Below, one piece after another: positions 19,066 through 26,667 of a DNA stretch of 64,000 nt. Origin of the DNA: Prevotellaceae bacterium UBA2448. GTDB lineage: Bacteria > Bacteroidota > Bacteroidia > Bacteroidales > Bacteroidaceae. Below the pieces are notes generated by a model. That model was not told where the DNA came from. It saw nothing but the letters and a program-made list of their open reading frames with translations, and made no database searches. Location: positions 1 to 64,000 of the forward strand of contig DDQG01000029.1 in assembly GCA_002342585.1 (NCBI GenBank), written 5' to 3'. Made by a program: the position numbers and the translations under genes. Every line of letters begins with the position of its first letter. Positions within the stretch are counted from its first letter, which is position 1.

Positions 19066-19857
19066 TCATGCAAATGAGAAAGCGAGGACTGTCCATTCAT
19101 TTTTCGAGAGTTGGGTAGTAAGGCGTAATCCTTGGTTCTCTGTAGCATTAACTACGTCGGGTACATCGGAAGTGAAGAAACCCGAGGTTACGAGTGTTCC
19201 TCCTTGACGCAAATGAGCCTTGTAGATTGGCAGATCGCGAATAATTATGTTTTTGTGGATATTGGCTACAATAGTATCAAATTCTCCCTCAATAACCGAA
19301 GCATCACCTTGTTGAACTGTAAAATTGGAAAGGTTATTGAGCAGAAAATTTTCCTTTGCATTCTCCACACTAAGTGGGTCGATGTCGATAGCAGCTACTT
19401 GACTAGCACCATGCATTGCCATACAGATACCAAGTACCCCTGTACCACAACCCATATCGAGAACTGTCTGACCGGAGAAATGCTGCTGACTGAGATACTC
19501 CACAAGCTGATAGGTGGTTTCATGACTGCCACTACCAAAAGCTCCTCGTGGATTCAGACGAATACCGAATTCACGTTCGAGCACAGGATCAAAACTGTTT
19601 CTCTCCCACTCCTCGTTCCAGTCCTTGCCAGCCACATCAGCAACAGAATAAGTAACACTAGTGTCGGGCATGAAGAAATCAACGAGACATTGTTGTACTG
19701 CGTCATCGGAAAAGTTGCCAGCAGGAATGTAAGCACGAAGTCCTGTTTCTGTTGGTTCGAAAGTATCAAAGCCGACCTCGCCAAGCATAGCAGAAAGCAC
19801 ATCTTGAGCTACCTCTGACGAAGGCTGTATATTGAAATCTATCTGTTTGTAATCCAT
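19066..19857 (-). CDS. prmA: Ribosomal protein L11 methyltransferase
   Basis: A 263-residue class I SAM methyltransferase that trimethylates ribosomal protein L11. The N-terminal L11-recognition domain includes DWNEEWERNSFDPV. The SAM-binding motif I is VLDMGCGTGVLGICMA near residue 143, followed by AIDIDPLSVENAKEN, and IVANIHKNII stands in the NPPY-like position. The last motif is LVTSGFF. Length is at the short end of the family. It follows the second GH25 gene by 39 bp on the same strand. Confidence 0.93.
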   Translation of the reverse strand: MDYKQIDFNIQPSSEVAQDVLSAMLGEVGFDTFEPTETGLRAYIPAGNFSDDAVQQCLVDFFMPDTSVTYSVADVAGKDWNEEWERNSFDPVLEREFGIRLNPRGAFGSGSHETTYQLVEYLSQQHFSGQTVLDMGCGTGVLGICMAMHGASQVAAIDIDPLSVENAKENFLLNNLSNFTVQQGDASVIEGEFDTIVANIHKNIIIRDLPIYKAHLRQGGTLVTSGFFTSDVPDVVNATENQGLRLTTQLSKNEWTVLAFSFA

Positions 19858-19896
19858 CAGTTCATGGTTTTAGATTCAACCATTAGGCAAAAAGAA

Positions 19897-20733
19897 TTAA
19901 TTTTCTCGCTGAATGGTCATATTAATCAGATCTTCATAAGTACCGTTGAAAACATTTATGTCGACATAACCCTTCACGCCATCAATCTTACCAGCATCGG
20001 TATGTTGCCAAAAATGCCAAGGTCCCTTATATGCGAGTGTATCAACATAATAGTGTGCTATCCAATAAGGATTCTTGTCAAATTCGAGTGTCTGCAGATA
20101 CTTCTGTCTGAACTTGAACGAAGCATAAAGCACGGGCTTTATGTGATAATGTTCTTCTACGATGCGCAACCATATCTTTAATTCTTTGCACAACTGGGCA
20201 GGACTGAGGTCACCGATTTTCTCTACATCGAGAACTGGTGGCAGGTCACTCTCATCCAGTTGCACTATCTTACAAAAGAATTTTGCCTGTTCGGCAGCTG
20301 ACGACTGCGGACTATAGAAATGATATGCTCCTCGAAGAATATTGTTCTTCTTGGCATTGTAGAAATTCTGGTTGAAATTCTCGTCTATTATGTCCGTACC
20401 CTCCGTTGCCTTCACATAGATGAAACTAAGCGGAGCACCATGAATGCGAGCATTACGGAGTACCTCCCAATCTATCTCATCCTGGTAGTGGCTGATGTCG
20501 ATACCACGTACGGTACCGTCGGGGTACTGCACATGACTATGCATAGCCTTGTTCCACAGCGGGAAACGTGGGATGATTACAGTTCGGACAATAAAAAGCA
20601 TGAAGACTGCTACGACGACCGTTAGCAGGCTCCAGAATAAGTATGCAGAAAAGCGCCGAAACGCAGAAGAGAAAAACTTACTACGTTTCGACGTTTTCTT
20701 GCTTTTTGATATTTTACGACTAGGCTTGTTCAA
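19897..20733 (-). CDS. Glycoside hydrolase family 25 (lysozyme-like), second copy
   Basis: About 278 residues from a TTG start at 20733. The only in-frame ATG upstream (20832) would overlap pfp by 113 bases, so the TTG, which overlaps the pfp stop by 14, is preferred; the start remains uncertain. A Lys/Ser-rich cytoplasmic stretch and one membrane segment (FWSLLTVVVAVFMLFIV) are followed by a GH25 domain with RGIDISHYQDEIDWEVL, FIYVKATEGTDII and PPVLDVEKIG (catalytic acids). It is probably a membrane-anchored muramidase. The C-terminus HFWQHTDAGKIDG is typical of the family. Confidence 0.85.
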   Translation of the reverse strand: MNKPSRKISKSKKTSKRSKFFSSAFRRFSAYLFWSLLTVVVAVFMLFIVRTVIIPRFPLWNKAMHSHVQYPDGTVRGIDISHYQDEIDWEVLRNARIHGAPLSFIYVKATEGTDIIDENFNQNFYNAKKNNILRGAYHFYSPQSSAAEQAKFFCKIVQLDESDLPPVLDVEKIGDLSPAQLCKELKIWLRIVEEHYHIKPVLYASFKFRQKYLQTLEFDKNPYWIAHYYVDTLAYKGPWHFWQHTDAGKIDGVKGYVDINVFNGTYEDLINMTIQREN

Positions 20734-22357
20734 GCTGCAAAGTCTTTGTAGTCTGATCGCAAACCTCTGATGGTCCCCAGTACTGGATTGGCCCTGGGTA
20801 AACGTAAGCAGTCTGCTTAGCCCACTCAGCACGCTTAGAAGCGAAGTACTTGAACGGAGCGCCGTCGAGTTCTACGAGAGCCTTACGGATTACAGGCTTC
20901 ATCTTACCGTTACGCTTTTCGAGGTTCATCATCATTGTGATAGGCACACCACCTGCAATCCATTCAGCAGCAGGCTTGGTTGTGTTCTTAATGACTGACA
21001 TGTAACCGGTCTTGCCATTAGCAATCAGACGGCTTGCATTGTAACCGAGTGAATAACAGTAGTCAGCGTCGTAGTTTGATGGAGCTGCACAACGGCCTTC
21101 ATATCCGAAGAAGTGGTGCTGAGTGCCGAACTTACCTACGTACTTGCCTTCCTTCTTCCACTGGTCGAGCTTAGCTGCAACCATAGTAGAGAGGAGTTTC
21201 TCTGTCTCGATAAGGCTTACCTGTACATTTCCGTGCGGGTCGCGGTCGAGGGCAAGCTGACGAGCCACGCTTGTAGGCAGTGAGTTGAATACAGCGAGAT
21301 TATCCTTTGTGAGGTGAGCCTTCACGAAGTCGATCTGTTCGCTACGTCCGAGGTTCTGTGCCTCTGGAGTAGCAAGGATGTCGTTGAGCTGTGCGATGAG
21401 CTTCTTGATAGCAGGGATAAACTCGATGATACCCTCTGGGATAAGAACTGTACCGAAGTTGTTGCCTTCTTCAGCACGGTCAGCCACAGCCTTTGCAATG
21501 TAAGTAACTACATCGTCAAGACTCATAGCCTTAGCTTCTACTTCCTCGCTTATGAGACAGATATTTGGCTGACACTGAAGAGCACACTCGAGGGCGATGT
21601 GACTTGCGCTACGACCCATGAGTTTGATGAAGTGCCAGTACTTACGAGCTGAGTTACAGTCGCGCTGAATGTTACCGATAAGCTCTGAGTAAGTCTTACA
21701 AGCTGTATCGAAACCGAAGCTGGTTTCAATCTGTTCGTTCTTCAAGTCACCGTCGATAGTCTTTGGGCAACCGATTACCTGAACACCATACTTCTTTGCT
21801 GCATAGTACTCTGCAAGTACGCAAGCGTTAGTGTTTGAGTCGTCACCACCGATGATTACGAGAGCCTTGATGCCAAGTTCACGAAGAATCTGGATACCCT
21901 TCTCAAACTGGTCAACCTCTTCAAGTTTTGTACGACCAGAACCGATGATATCGAAACCACCTGTGTTACGGTACTGATCCATGAGTTCTGGAGTAATCTC
22001 CATGTACTTGTGGTCAACAAGACCGCCAGGACCGAGGATAAAACCGTAGAGTTTATTGTTTGGATTGAGTGACTTAACACCGTCGAAGAGTCCTGAGATT
22101 ACGTTGTGACCGCCAGGAGCCTGACCACCAGAGAGGATGATACCTACGTTGAATGGTTCGAGTTTAGGCTGATTGCCTGCTTCGAAAGTGATAACAGGCA
22201 TTCCGTATGTGTTTGGGAACAGTTCCTTGATTTCTTTCTGATTACCTACTGATTCTGTTGCTTTGCCTTCTACAGCAACAACTGGTCCCTGCAATGCTTT
22301 TGGGAGTTTTGGCTGATACTGGGCACGAGCTGCCTGAAGAGCTGAAATTTCTGCCAT
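20720..22357 (-). CDS. pfp: Diphosphate--fructose-6-phosphate 1-phosphotransferase (PPi-PFK)
   Basis: A 545-residue phosphofructokinase of the long PPi-dependent clade, phosphorylating fructose-6-phosphate reversibly with pyrophosphate. GGDDSNT near residue 175 carries the Asp that marks PPi use instead of ATP, and PKTIDGDLKN near 205 is the second diagnostic motif. The start is LSGGQAPGGHNVI-containing after an N-terminal extension usual in this clade. It follows eda by 28 bp, so it is probably co-transcribed with kdgK-eda, linking KDG-derived carbon to glycolysis. Confidence 0.94.
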   Translation of the reverse strand: MAEISALQAARAQYQPKLPKALQGPVVAVEGKATESVGNQKEIKELFPNTYGMPVITFEAGNQPKLEPFNVGIILSGGQAPGGHNVISGLFDGVKSLNPNNKLYGFILGPGGLVDHKYMEITPELMDQYRNTGGFDIIGSGRTKLEEVDQFEKGIQILRELGIKALVIIGGDDSNTNACVLAEYYAAKKYGVQVIGCPKTIDGDLKNEQIETSFGFDTACKTYSELIGNIQRDCNSARKYWHFIKLMGRSASHIALECALQCQPNICLISEEVEAKAMSLDDVVTYIAKAVADRAEEGNNFGTVLIPEGIIEFIPAIKKLIAQLNDILATPEAQNLGRSEQIDFVKAHLTKDNLAVFNSLPTSVARQLALDRDPHGNVQVSLIETEKLLSTMVAAKLDQWKKEGKYVGKFGTQHHFFGYEGRCAAPSNYDADYCYSLGYNASRLIANGKTGYMSVIKNTTKPAAEWIAGGVPITMMMNLEKRNGKMKPVIRKALVELDGAPFKYFASKRAEWAKQTAYVYPGPIQYWGPSEVCDQTTKTLQLEQA

Positions 22358-22385
22358 GATAATATACCTTATTTAATTATTGAAC

Positions 22386-23057
22386 TTATTTTTTTCTTGC
22401 CTCCTGAACATATCCAAGAGCTTCTTTACATTTGTCAGTAATGTACTGCCAGTCGCCAGCCTTAACTTTGTCGCTTGGGAAGAGTTTACTACCCATGCCT
22501 ACGCAGAACACGCCAGCCTTGAACCAAGACTTCAGGTTTTCCTCTTCTGGAGCAACACCACCAGTGACCATAATTTTTGACCAAGGCATTGGAGCCATCA
22601 GACCCTTAACCATATTTGGTCCGTAAACGTCACCTGGGAAGAGTTTAGTGAGGTCACAACCGAGTTCCTGAGCTTTACCGATTTCGCTTACGCTACCACA
22701 ACCTGGGCAGTAAGGAACGAGACGGCGGTTGCAGACAGGAGCTATCTCTGGGTTGAACAGAGGACCTACTACGAAGTTTGCACCGAGTTGGATGTAAAGA
22801 GCAGCAGTAGGAGCATCAACTACAGAACCGATGCCAAGAGCCAACTCTGGACATTCCTTTGCAACATACTTAGCACACTCAGCAAACACCTCGTGAGCAA
22901 AATCGCCACGGTTTGTAAACTCGAACGCACGAACACCACCGTCGTAGCAAGCCTTAATCACCTTCTTGGCAACTTCTGCGTCGCTGTGGTAGAATACGGG
23001 TACCATACCCGTTGAGCCGATTTTCTGAAGAACGGCTACCTTATCAAATCTTGCCAT
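22386..23057 (-). CDS. eda: KDPG / 4-hydroxy-2-oxoglutarate aldolase
   Basis: A 223-residue class I aldolase splitting 2-keto-3-deoxy-6-phosphogluconate into pyruvate and glyceraldehyde-3-phosphate. It has FEFTNRGD (the catalytic Glu region), LALGIGSVVDAPTAALYI, TKLFPGDVYGP (expected Schiff-base Lys) and VTGGVAPEEENL (phosphate site). It sits 50 bp after kdgK in a leftward operon. The order of kinase then aldolase matches the last two steps of hexuronate breakdown. Confidence 0.93.
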   Translation of the reverse strand: MARFDKVAVLQKIGSTGMVPVFYHSDAEVAKKVIKACYDGGVRAFEFTNRGDFAHEVFAECAKYVAKECPELALGIGSVVDAPTAALYIQLGANFVVGPLFNPEIAPVCNRRLVPYCPGCGSVSEIGKAQELGCDLTKLFPGDVYGPNMVKGLMAPMPWSKIMVTGGVAPEEENLKSWFKAGVFCVGMGSKLFPSDKVKAGDWQYITDKCKEALGYVQEARKK

Positions 23058-23060
23058 ATT

Positions 23061-23106
23061 TGTCAGATTTCAAATTTTCAATTGTCAATTATCAATTCTC
23101 AATTCA
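23061..23106 (-). repeat. TTTTCAA heptamer array between kdgK and eda
   Basis: Six 7-bp units of the TTNTCAA type fill nearly the whole kdgK-eda spacer. Confidence 0.8.
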
Positions 23107-23107
23107 C

Positions 23108-24130
23108 TTAGCGCTGAACACGGCCATTAGCTGCACCACCAGCCAGAGCTTCTACTTCCTCAACACTTACGAGGTTGAAGTCACCATTGATAGTGTGCTT
23201 GAGGGCACTTGCTGCAACTGCGAACTCGAGAGCTTCGCCCTGAGTCTTCTTTGTGAGCAAGCCGTGAATCAGACCACCTGAGAAAGAATCGCCACCACCG
23301 ATACGGTCGATGATAGGATTGATGTCGTAACGCTTTGACTGATAGAACTCCTTACCATCGTAGATAAGAGCTTTCCAACCGTTGTGAGTAGCAGAGAACG
23401 ACTCACGCAGAGTAGAAACTACATATTCGAAACCGAACTGTTCCTTCATCTGCTTGAAGATTCCCTCGTAGCCGGCAGCATTTGTATCACCACCCTCTAC
23501 GTCAGCATCTGGCTTGAAACCGAGACAGAGTTCTGCATCCTCTTCGTTACCGATACATACATCTACATACTGCATGAGTGGACGCATGATACTGATAGCT
23601 TTTTCGCTTGTCCAAAGTTTTTTACGGAAGTTAAGGTCAACACTAATCTTCACACCATGCTTCTTTGCACAGATACAAGCCTGACGCAGACACTCAGCAC
23701 TGGCATCAGAGATAGCTGGAGTGATACCGCTCCAGTGGAACCAGTCAGCACCCTCGAAGATTGCATCGAAATCGAAATCCTCTGGTTTTGCTTCAGCGAT
23801 AGCAGAGTGAGCACGGTCGTAGATAACCTTTGAAGGACGCATGCTTGCGCCTGTCTCTGCATAGTAGAGACCAACGCGGTCGCCGCCACGAGCAATAAAA
23901 TCAGTATTCACTCCATAACGACGCATTGCGTTCACCGCAATCTGACCGATTTCATGCTTTGGAAGTTTAGTTACGAAATAAGAGTCGTGTCCGTAGTTTG
24001 CGCAACTGATTGCAACATTTGCTTCGCCACCACCTGGAATAACTCGGAAACTTTCAGCCTGAATAAAACGATCGTTTCCCTCTGGAGAAAGGCGCAGCAT
24101 AATCTCGCCCATTGTAACAATTTTTGCCAT
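23108..24130 (-). CDS. kdgK: 2-keto-3-deoxygluconate kinase (PfkB family)
   Basis: A 340-residue ribokinase-family sugar kinase phosphorylating KDG to KDPG. The ATG at 24130 (MAKIVTMGEIMLRL) fits the family start; the ORF runs 32 codons further up without support. It has the N-terminal sugar-binding GGGEANVA near residue 36 and C-terminal DRIGGGDSFSGG with the catalytic Asp. Substrate choice rests on the neighbouring eda and uxaA and on a divergent LacI regulator. A fructokinase or other PfkB substrate is possible on sequence alone. Confidence 0.87.
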   Translation of the reverse strand: MAKIVTMGEIMLRLSPEGNDRFIQAESFRVIPGGGEANVAISCANYGHDSYFVTKLPKHEIGQIAVNAMRRYGVNTDFIARGGDRVGLYYAETGASMRPSKVIYDRAHSAIAEAKPEDFDFDAIFEGADWFHWSGITPAISDASAECLRQACICAKKHGVKISVDLNFRKKLWTSEKAISIMRPLMQYVDVCIGNEEDAELCLGFKPDADVEGGDTNAAGYEGIFKQMKEQFGFEYVVSTLRESFSATHNGWKALIYDGKEFYQSKRYDINPIIDRIGGGDSFSGGLIHGLLTKKTQGEALEFAVAASALKHTINGDFNLVSVEEVEALAGGAANGRVQR

Positions 24131-24446
24131 GTAGATAATTGATTTTAAATTACTATTATTATAAATTATGTATAGTTCAAAGTCCCTTTTACAAAAGTGT
24201 GTACCACCTGATTCGAGGCAATTCACAGCGCATAGCCTGCAAAATTATACAATTTCAGCCAAAAGACAACCATCGGAAAGTCTTTTTTTTGCAAAAATTA
24301 CCAAAATAGCAAGTTTTTTTCAATTTTGGTTTCATATTTGATAAAATACAAGTAACTTTGCACGTATTTTGTCGATGTTTCGAACATCGAGCAACACTAG
24401 GAAGTTGTAAAAAAGGTATTTGTTTGGTATTATTTAAAGGGTAAAA
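24131..24446. promoter_or_regulatory. Divergent regulatory gap between kdgK and the LacI-type regulator
   Basis: A 316-bp AT-rich interval. It carries TAATTTTG (24247-24240, minus strand) for kdgK and TAACTTTG (24353-24360, plus strand) for the regulator. Neither has a well-spaced -33 TTTG, which would suit regulated promoters. The palindrome at 24372-24390 lies just past the second box. Confidence 0.6.
24372..24390. promoter_or_regulatory. Palindromic operator candidate for the LacI-family regulator
   Basis: Arms TCGATGTT and AACATCGA are perfect 8-base inverted repeats around TCG. The site starts 12 bases after TAACTTTG, overlapping the expected transcription start, a classic repressor position. 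LacI-family proteins bind such odd-centred palindromes, so autoregulation is likely; no copy was seen directly before kdgK. Confidence 0.6.
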
Positions 24447-25520
24447 ATGAGCATAGAAACTCAATCAAGAATTCGCATCAAGGACATAGCTGAAATGTCT
24501 GGAGTATCGGTCGGCACAGTTGACCGCGTACTGCACGGTCGCACCAATGTATCGAAGAGATCTTTGGAGAAAGTACAGAAAGTACTTGACGAAATAAATT
24601 ATGTGCCTAACCATTATGCTTCAGCTTTGGCAAGTAATAAAGTGCATAAGTTTGCAGCTATCCTGCCGATGCACGAAGCCGACAGTTATTGGGCTCGCGT
24701 AGAAAAGGGACTCTACGAGGGTGTGCGCAAGTTCAACGACTTCAAGATTTCTTTCAACGTATTTCAGTACGACCCTTTCAACGATGAATCATTCAAATCC
24801 GAATGCGACAACCTTATCAATTCCGAACCCGATGCTGTAATCATTGGTCCTATCTTCAACTATAACATAATGAAGAACTTCGTGGATCGCCTTGATAAGA
24901 AAGAACTTCCTTATGCTCTGCTCGACTCCAACTGGTCAGACTTCAGCCCTATCACTTTCTACGGTCAGGATTCTATCAAGAGTGGTGAGTTTTCTGGTCG
25001 TATCATGGAAATGGCAATCAAGGGTGATGCCGATGAGATAGCAATCTTCCGTGTTATGGGTGAAGGTCGTGTAGCCAGCCGTCAGCAGATGAACCGAGAA
25101 GTTGGTTTCCGCAACTATATGAAGGAACACTGTCCGAAGTGTAAGATTCACGAAGTGAACCTCTACGCTTACGACAAGGCAGGAACGAAAGAGATTCTGA
25201 AGGAGTTTTTCAAGGAGAATGCAGAAGTGCAGTATGGTGTTACGTTCAACTCATCCATTCACCTCGTTGGTGAATTCCTGCAGACAGAAATGCCTAAGCG
25301 TAAGGTTTGTCTGATGGGTTACGATGCAGTCGATGCCAACGTGAAGTGCATCAAGGATGGTTCGGTCGACTTCCTTATCGCTCAGCACCCACACGATCAG
25401 GGTCTGAATTGTTTCCGCAGCATGTTCAATGCTTGTGTGCTCCACATAAAGCAGAAGCGCGACCACTACGTTTCTATCGAGTTGCTCACAAAAGAAAATA
25501 TCGATTTCTATACGGATTAA
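24447..25520 (+). CDS. LacI-family transcriptional regulator
   Basis: A 357-residue repressor. The helix-turn-helix is at about residues 10-35 (IRIKDIAEMSGVSVGTVDRV) followed by the hinge LDEINYVPNHYASALASN. The remainder is a periplasmic-binding-protein-like effector domain with FAAILP, VIIGPIF and KVCLMGYDAVDANVKCI. It diverges from kdgK across 316 bp, so it probably controls the kdgK-eda(-pfp) operon and perhaps uxaA in response to a hexuronate intermediate. Its stop is seven bases from the convergent barrel gene. Confidence 0.87.
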   Translation: MSIETQSRIRIKDIAEMSGVSVGTVDRVLHGRTNVSKRSLEKVQKVLDEINYVPNHYASALASNKVHKFAAILPMHEADSYWARVEKGLYEGVRKFNDFKISFNVFQYDPFNDESFKSECDNLINSEPDAVIIGPIFNYNIMKNFVDRLDKKELPYALLDSNWSDFSPITFYGQDSIKSGEFSGRIMEMAIKGDADEIAIFRVMGEGRVASRQQMNREVGFRNYMKEHCPKCKIHEVNLYAYDKAGTKEILKEFFKENAEVQYGVTFNSSIHLVGEFLQTEMPKRKVCLMGYDAVDANVKCIKDGSVDFLIAQHPHDQGLNCFRSMFNACVLHIKQKRDHYVSIELLTKENIDFYTD

Positions 25521-25527
25521 ATAAGGG

Positions 25528-26214
25528 TTACAGGCGGAATCTGTAGCCAAGAGTCATCCAGAGCGAACGCGAATTCCAGACTTCGCGCATATTGTTGGAT
25601 ACCTGCAAGTCGCAATGGTTGGTAAATGTCCAAACATAGCGCACATCAAGCACTATGTTTTTCAGTTCGTACGACACACCTACAGGCAGTCCTAATCCGA
25701 CCGTATGTAAGGAGTTAAGAGGCAGTTCCGTCGAATTGCCTTCAAACTTCTGCCGCGAACTGACTAGCCCGTTCACCTGCAGCCCCGCCTTAACGGCCAG
25801 TCCACGCAACACATACACGTTTACCAACAATGGAAAACAGAAATTATGCAGGTGAGTTTTAATCTTGTCACCACTTCCAACCGTCTTGCCACCTACATAT
25901 ACCGAACCATCGTCCTTTCCCTTCATAGAATACCCCTCGTTAGAGTAGAACCAACCAAAGGAAAATCCGATTCTCCGAGAGAGTCTGTACTCTACATCGG
26001 CTCCTACCGTCAGTCCCCACTTAGAAGTGGTTTCTGCAAGTTGTGCAGTATTAGTTACACTTCCTGTGGTTGTGTACCAATGAAGCCCCATAACATCCGA
26101 ATTGTTCACGCCCAATCTCGGTGTGATGCTCCATCTGCTCCCACAATCTTGAGCACTAAGCGAGGCGACAGAAAATAAAAACAGGAATAATATAGTAAAC
26201 AGACGTATCATCAT
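25528..26214 (-). CDS. Outer-membrane beta-barrel (porin-like) protein
   Basis: A 228-residue exported protein. The start at 26214 (MMIRLFTILFLFLFSVASLS, then AQ) gives a clear type I signal peptide; the ORF extends 23 codons upstream into tRNA-proximal sequence without support. Alternating strands such as YRLSRRIGFSFGWFYS and the C-terminal WMTLGYRFRL suggest an eight-stranded barrel of the outer-membrane-protein beta-barrel domain type. Function is unknown. It follows the tRNA-Thr gene on the same strand by about 45 bp. Confidence 0.75.
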   Translation of the reverse strand: MMIRLFTILFLFLFSVASLSAQDCGSRWSITPRLGVNNSDVMGLHWYTTTGSVTNTAQLAETTSKWGLTVGADVEYRLSRRIGFSFGWFYSNEGYSMKGKDDGSVYVGGKTVGSGDKIKTHLHNFCFPLLVNVYVLRGLAVKAGLQVNGLVSSRQKFEGNSTELPLNSLHTVGLGLPVGVSYELKNIVLDVRYVWTFTNHCDLQVSNNMREVWNSRSLWMTLGYRFRL

Positions 26215-26259
26215 AATATTAATATCCGACGTCTGCCTTGTCGGATTAAATATCCGGAG

Positions 26260-26333
26260 AGCCTCTTGTCGGATTCGAACCAACGACCCCGAGATTACAA
26301 ATCACGTGCTCTGGCCAACTGAGCTAAAGAGGC
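26260..26333 (-). tRNA. tRNA-Thr (anticodon TGT)
   Basis: Read leftward from 26333, it folds into a 74-nt cloverleaf with acceptor GCCTCTT pairing AAGAGGC and D-arm GCTC/GAGC. The anticodon loop is TTTGTAA with TGT at 26299-26297, and the T-loop is TTCGAAT. The discriminator is T and CCA is not encoded. One U-U mismatch lies in the anticodon stem. It is just downstream of the probable SRP RNA. Confidence 0.93.
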
Positions 26334-26337
26334 GGGT

Positions 26338-26433
26338 GGACAAGCTTACTGCATCGCGTCGCTACAACCTGTTGCCTTTGCTGCGGTCAAGCCCTGGAGG
26401 ATTCACAGGGAGCTGACCGTACAGGACTTGTCC
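26338..26433 (-). ncRNA. ffs: Probable signal recognition particle RNA (4.5S type)
   Basis: A 96-nt transcript read leftward from 26433. Its ends pair perfectly (GGACAAG with CTTGTCC). The centre carries the SRP helix-8 signature CCAGG opposite AGCA, here CCAGGGC and GCAGCAAAGGCA, and a GTGAATCC segment usual in Bacteroidota SRP RNAs as I recall them. The ten bases between CAGG and AGCA are GCTTGACCGC, so the usual GGAA tetraloop is absent. ffh lies 2.6 kb away on the other strand. Covariance-model confirmation is needed. Confidence 0.72.
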
Positions 26434-26454
26434 ATGTTTTCTTCAAATCGGGTG

Positions 26455-26462
26455 CGAAGGTA
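26455..26462 (-). promoter_or_regulatory. Predicted -7 box for SRP RNA/tRNA-Thr
   Basis: TACCTTCG on the minus strand, a common variant of TAnnTTTG, about 20 bases before the SRP RNA 5' end. A T-rich stretch lies at the -33 distance. Confidence 0.5.
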
Positions 26463-26528
26463 CGAAATAAAACGGAATAAAATAGTATTCGAGGGTGTAA
26501 TTTTAAAAAAAAATTAAAATTGTCTTTT

Positions 26529-26555
26529 TTTATCGCAGATTCTGTACTATCTTTG
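26529..26555 (+). promoter_or_regulatory. Predicted promoter of the Na/Pi cotransporter gene
   Basis: TATCTTTG at 26548-26555 with a T-rich run about 19 bases upstream. The leader to the ATG is about 105 bases. Confidence 0.45.
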
Positions 26556-26667
26556 TCTCTAATTAGCATTCAGAACAAATTCCTTATACATTATTTATAT
26601 ATAGGGAACACAAAACGGGCTATACAAAGCAGCGTCTGAGCTACAGCAAACAACAACAAAAAAATAT

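Noticed and set aside
20734..20832. An ATG start for the second GH25 gene at 20832
   Set aside because: It would overlap pfp by 113 bases and encode pfp-derived out-of-frame residues; the TTG at 20733 leaves the basic stretch and membrane anchor intact.
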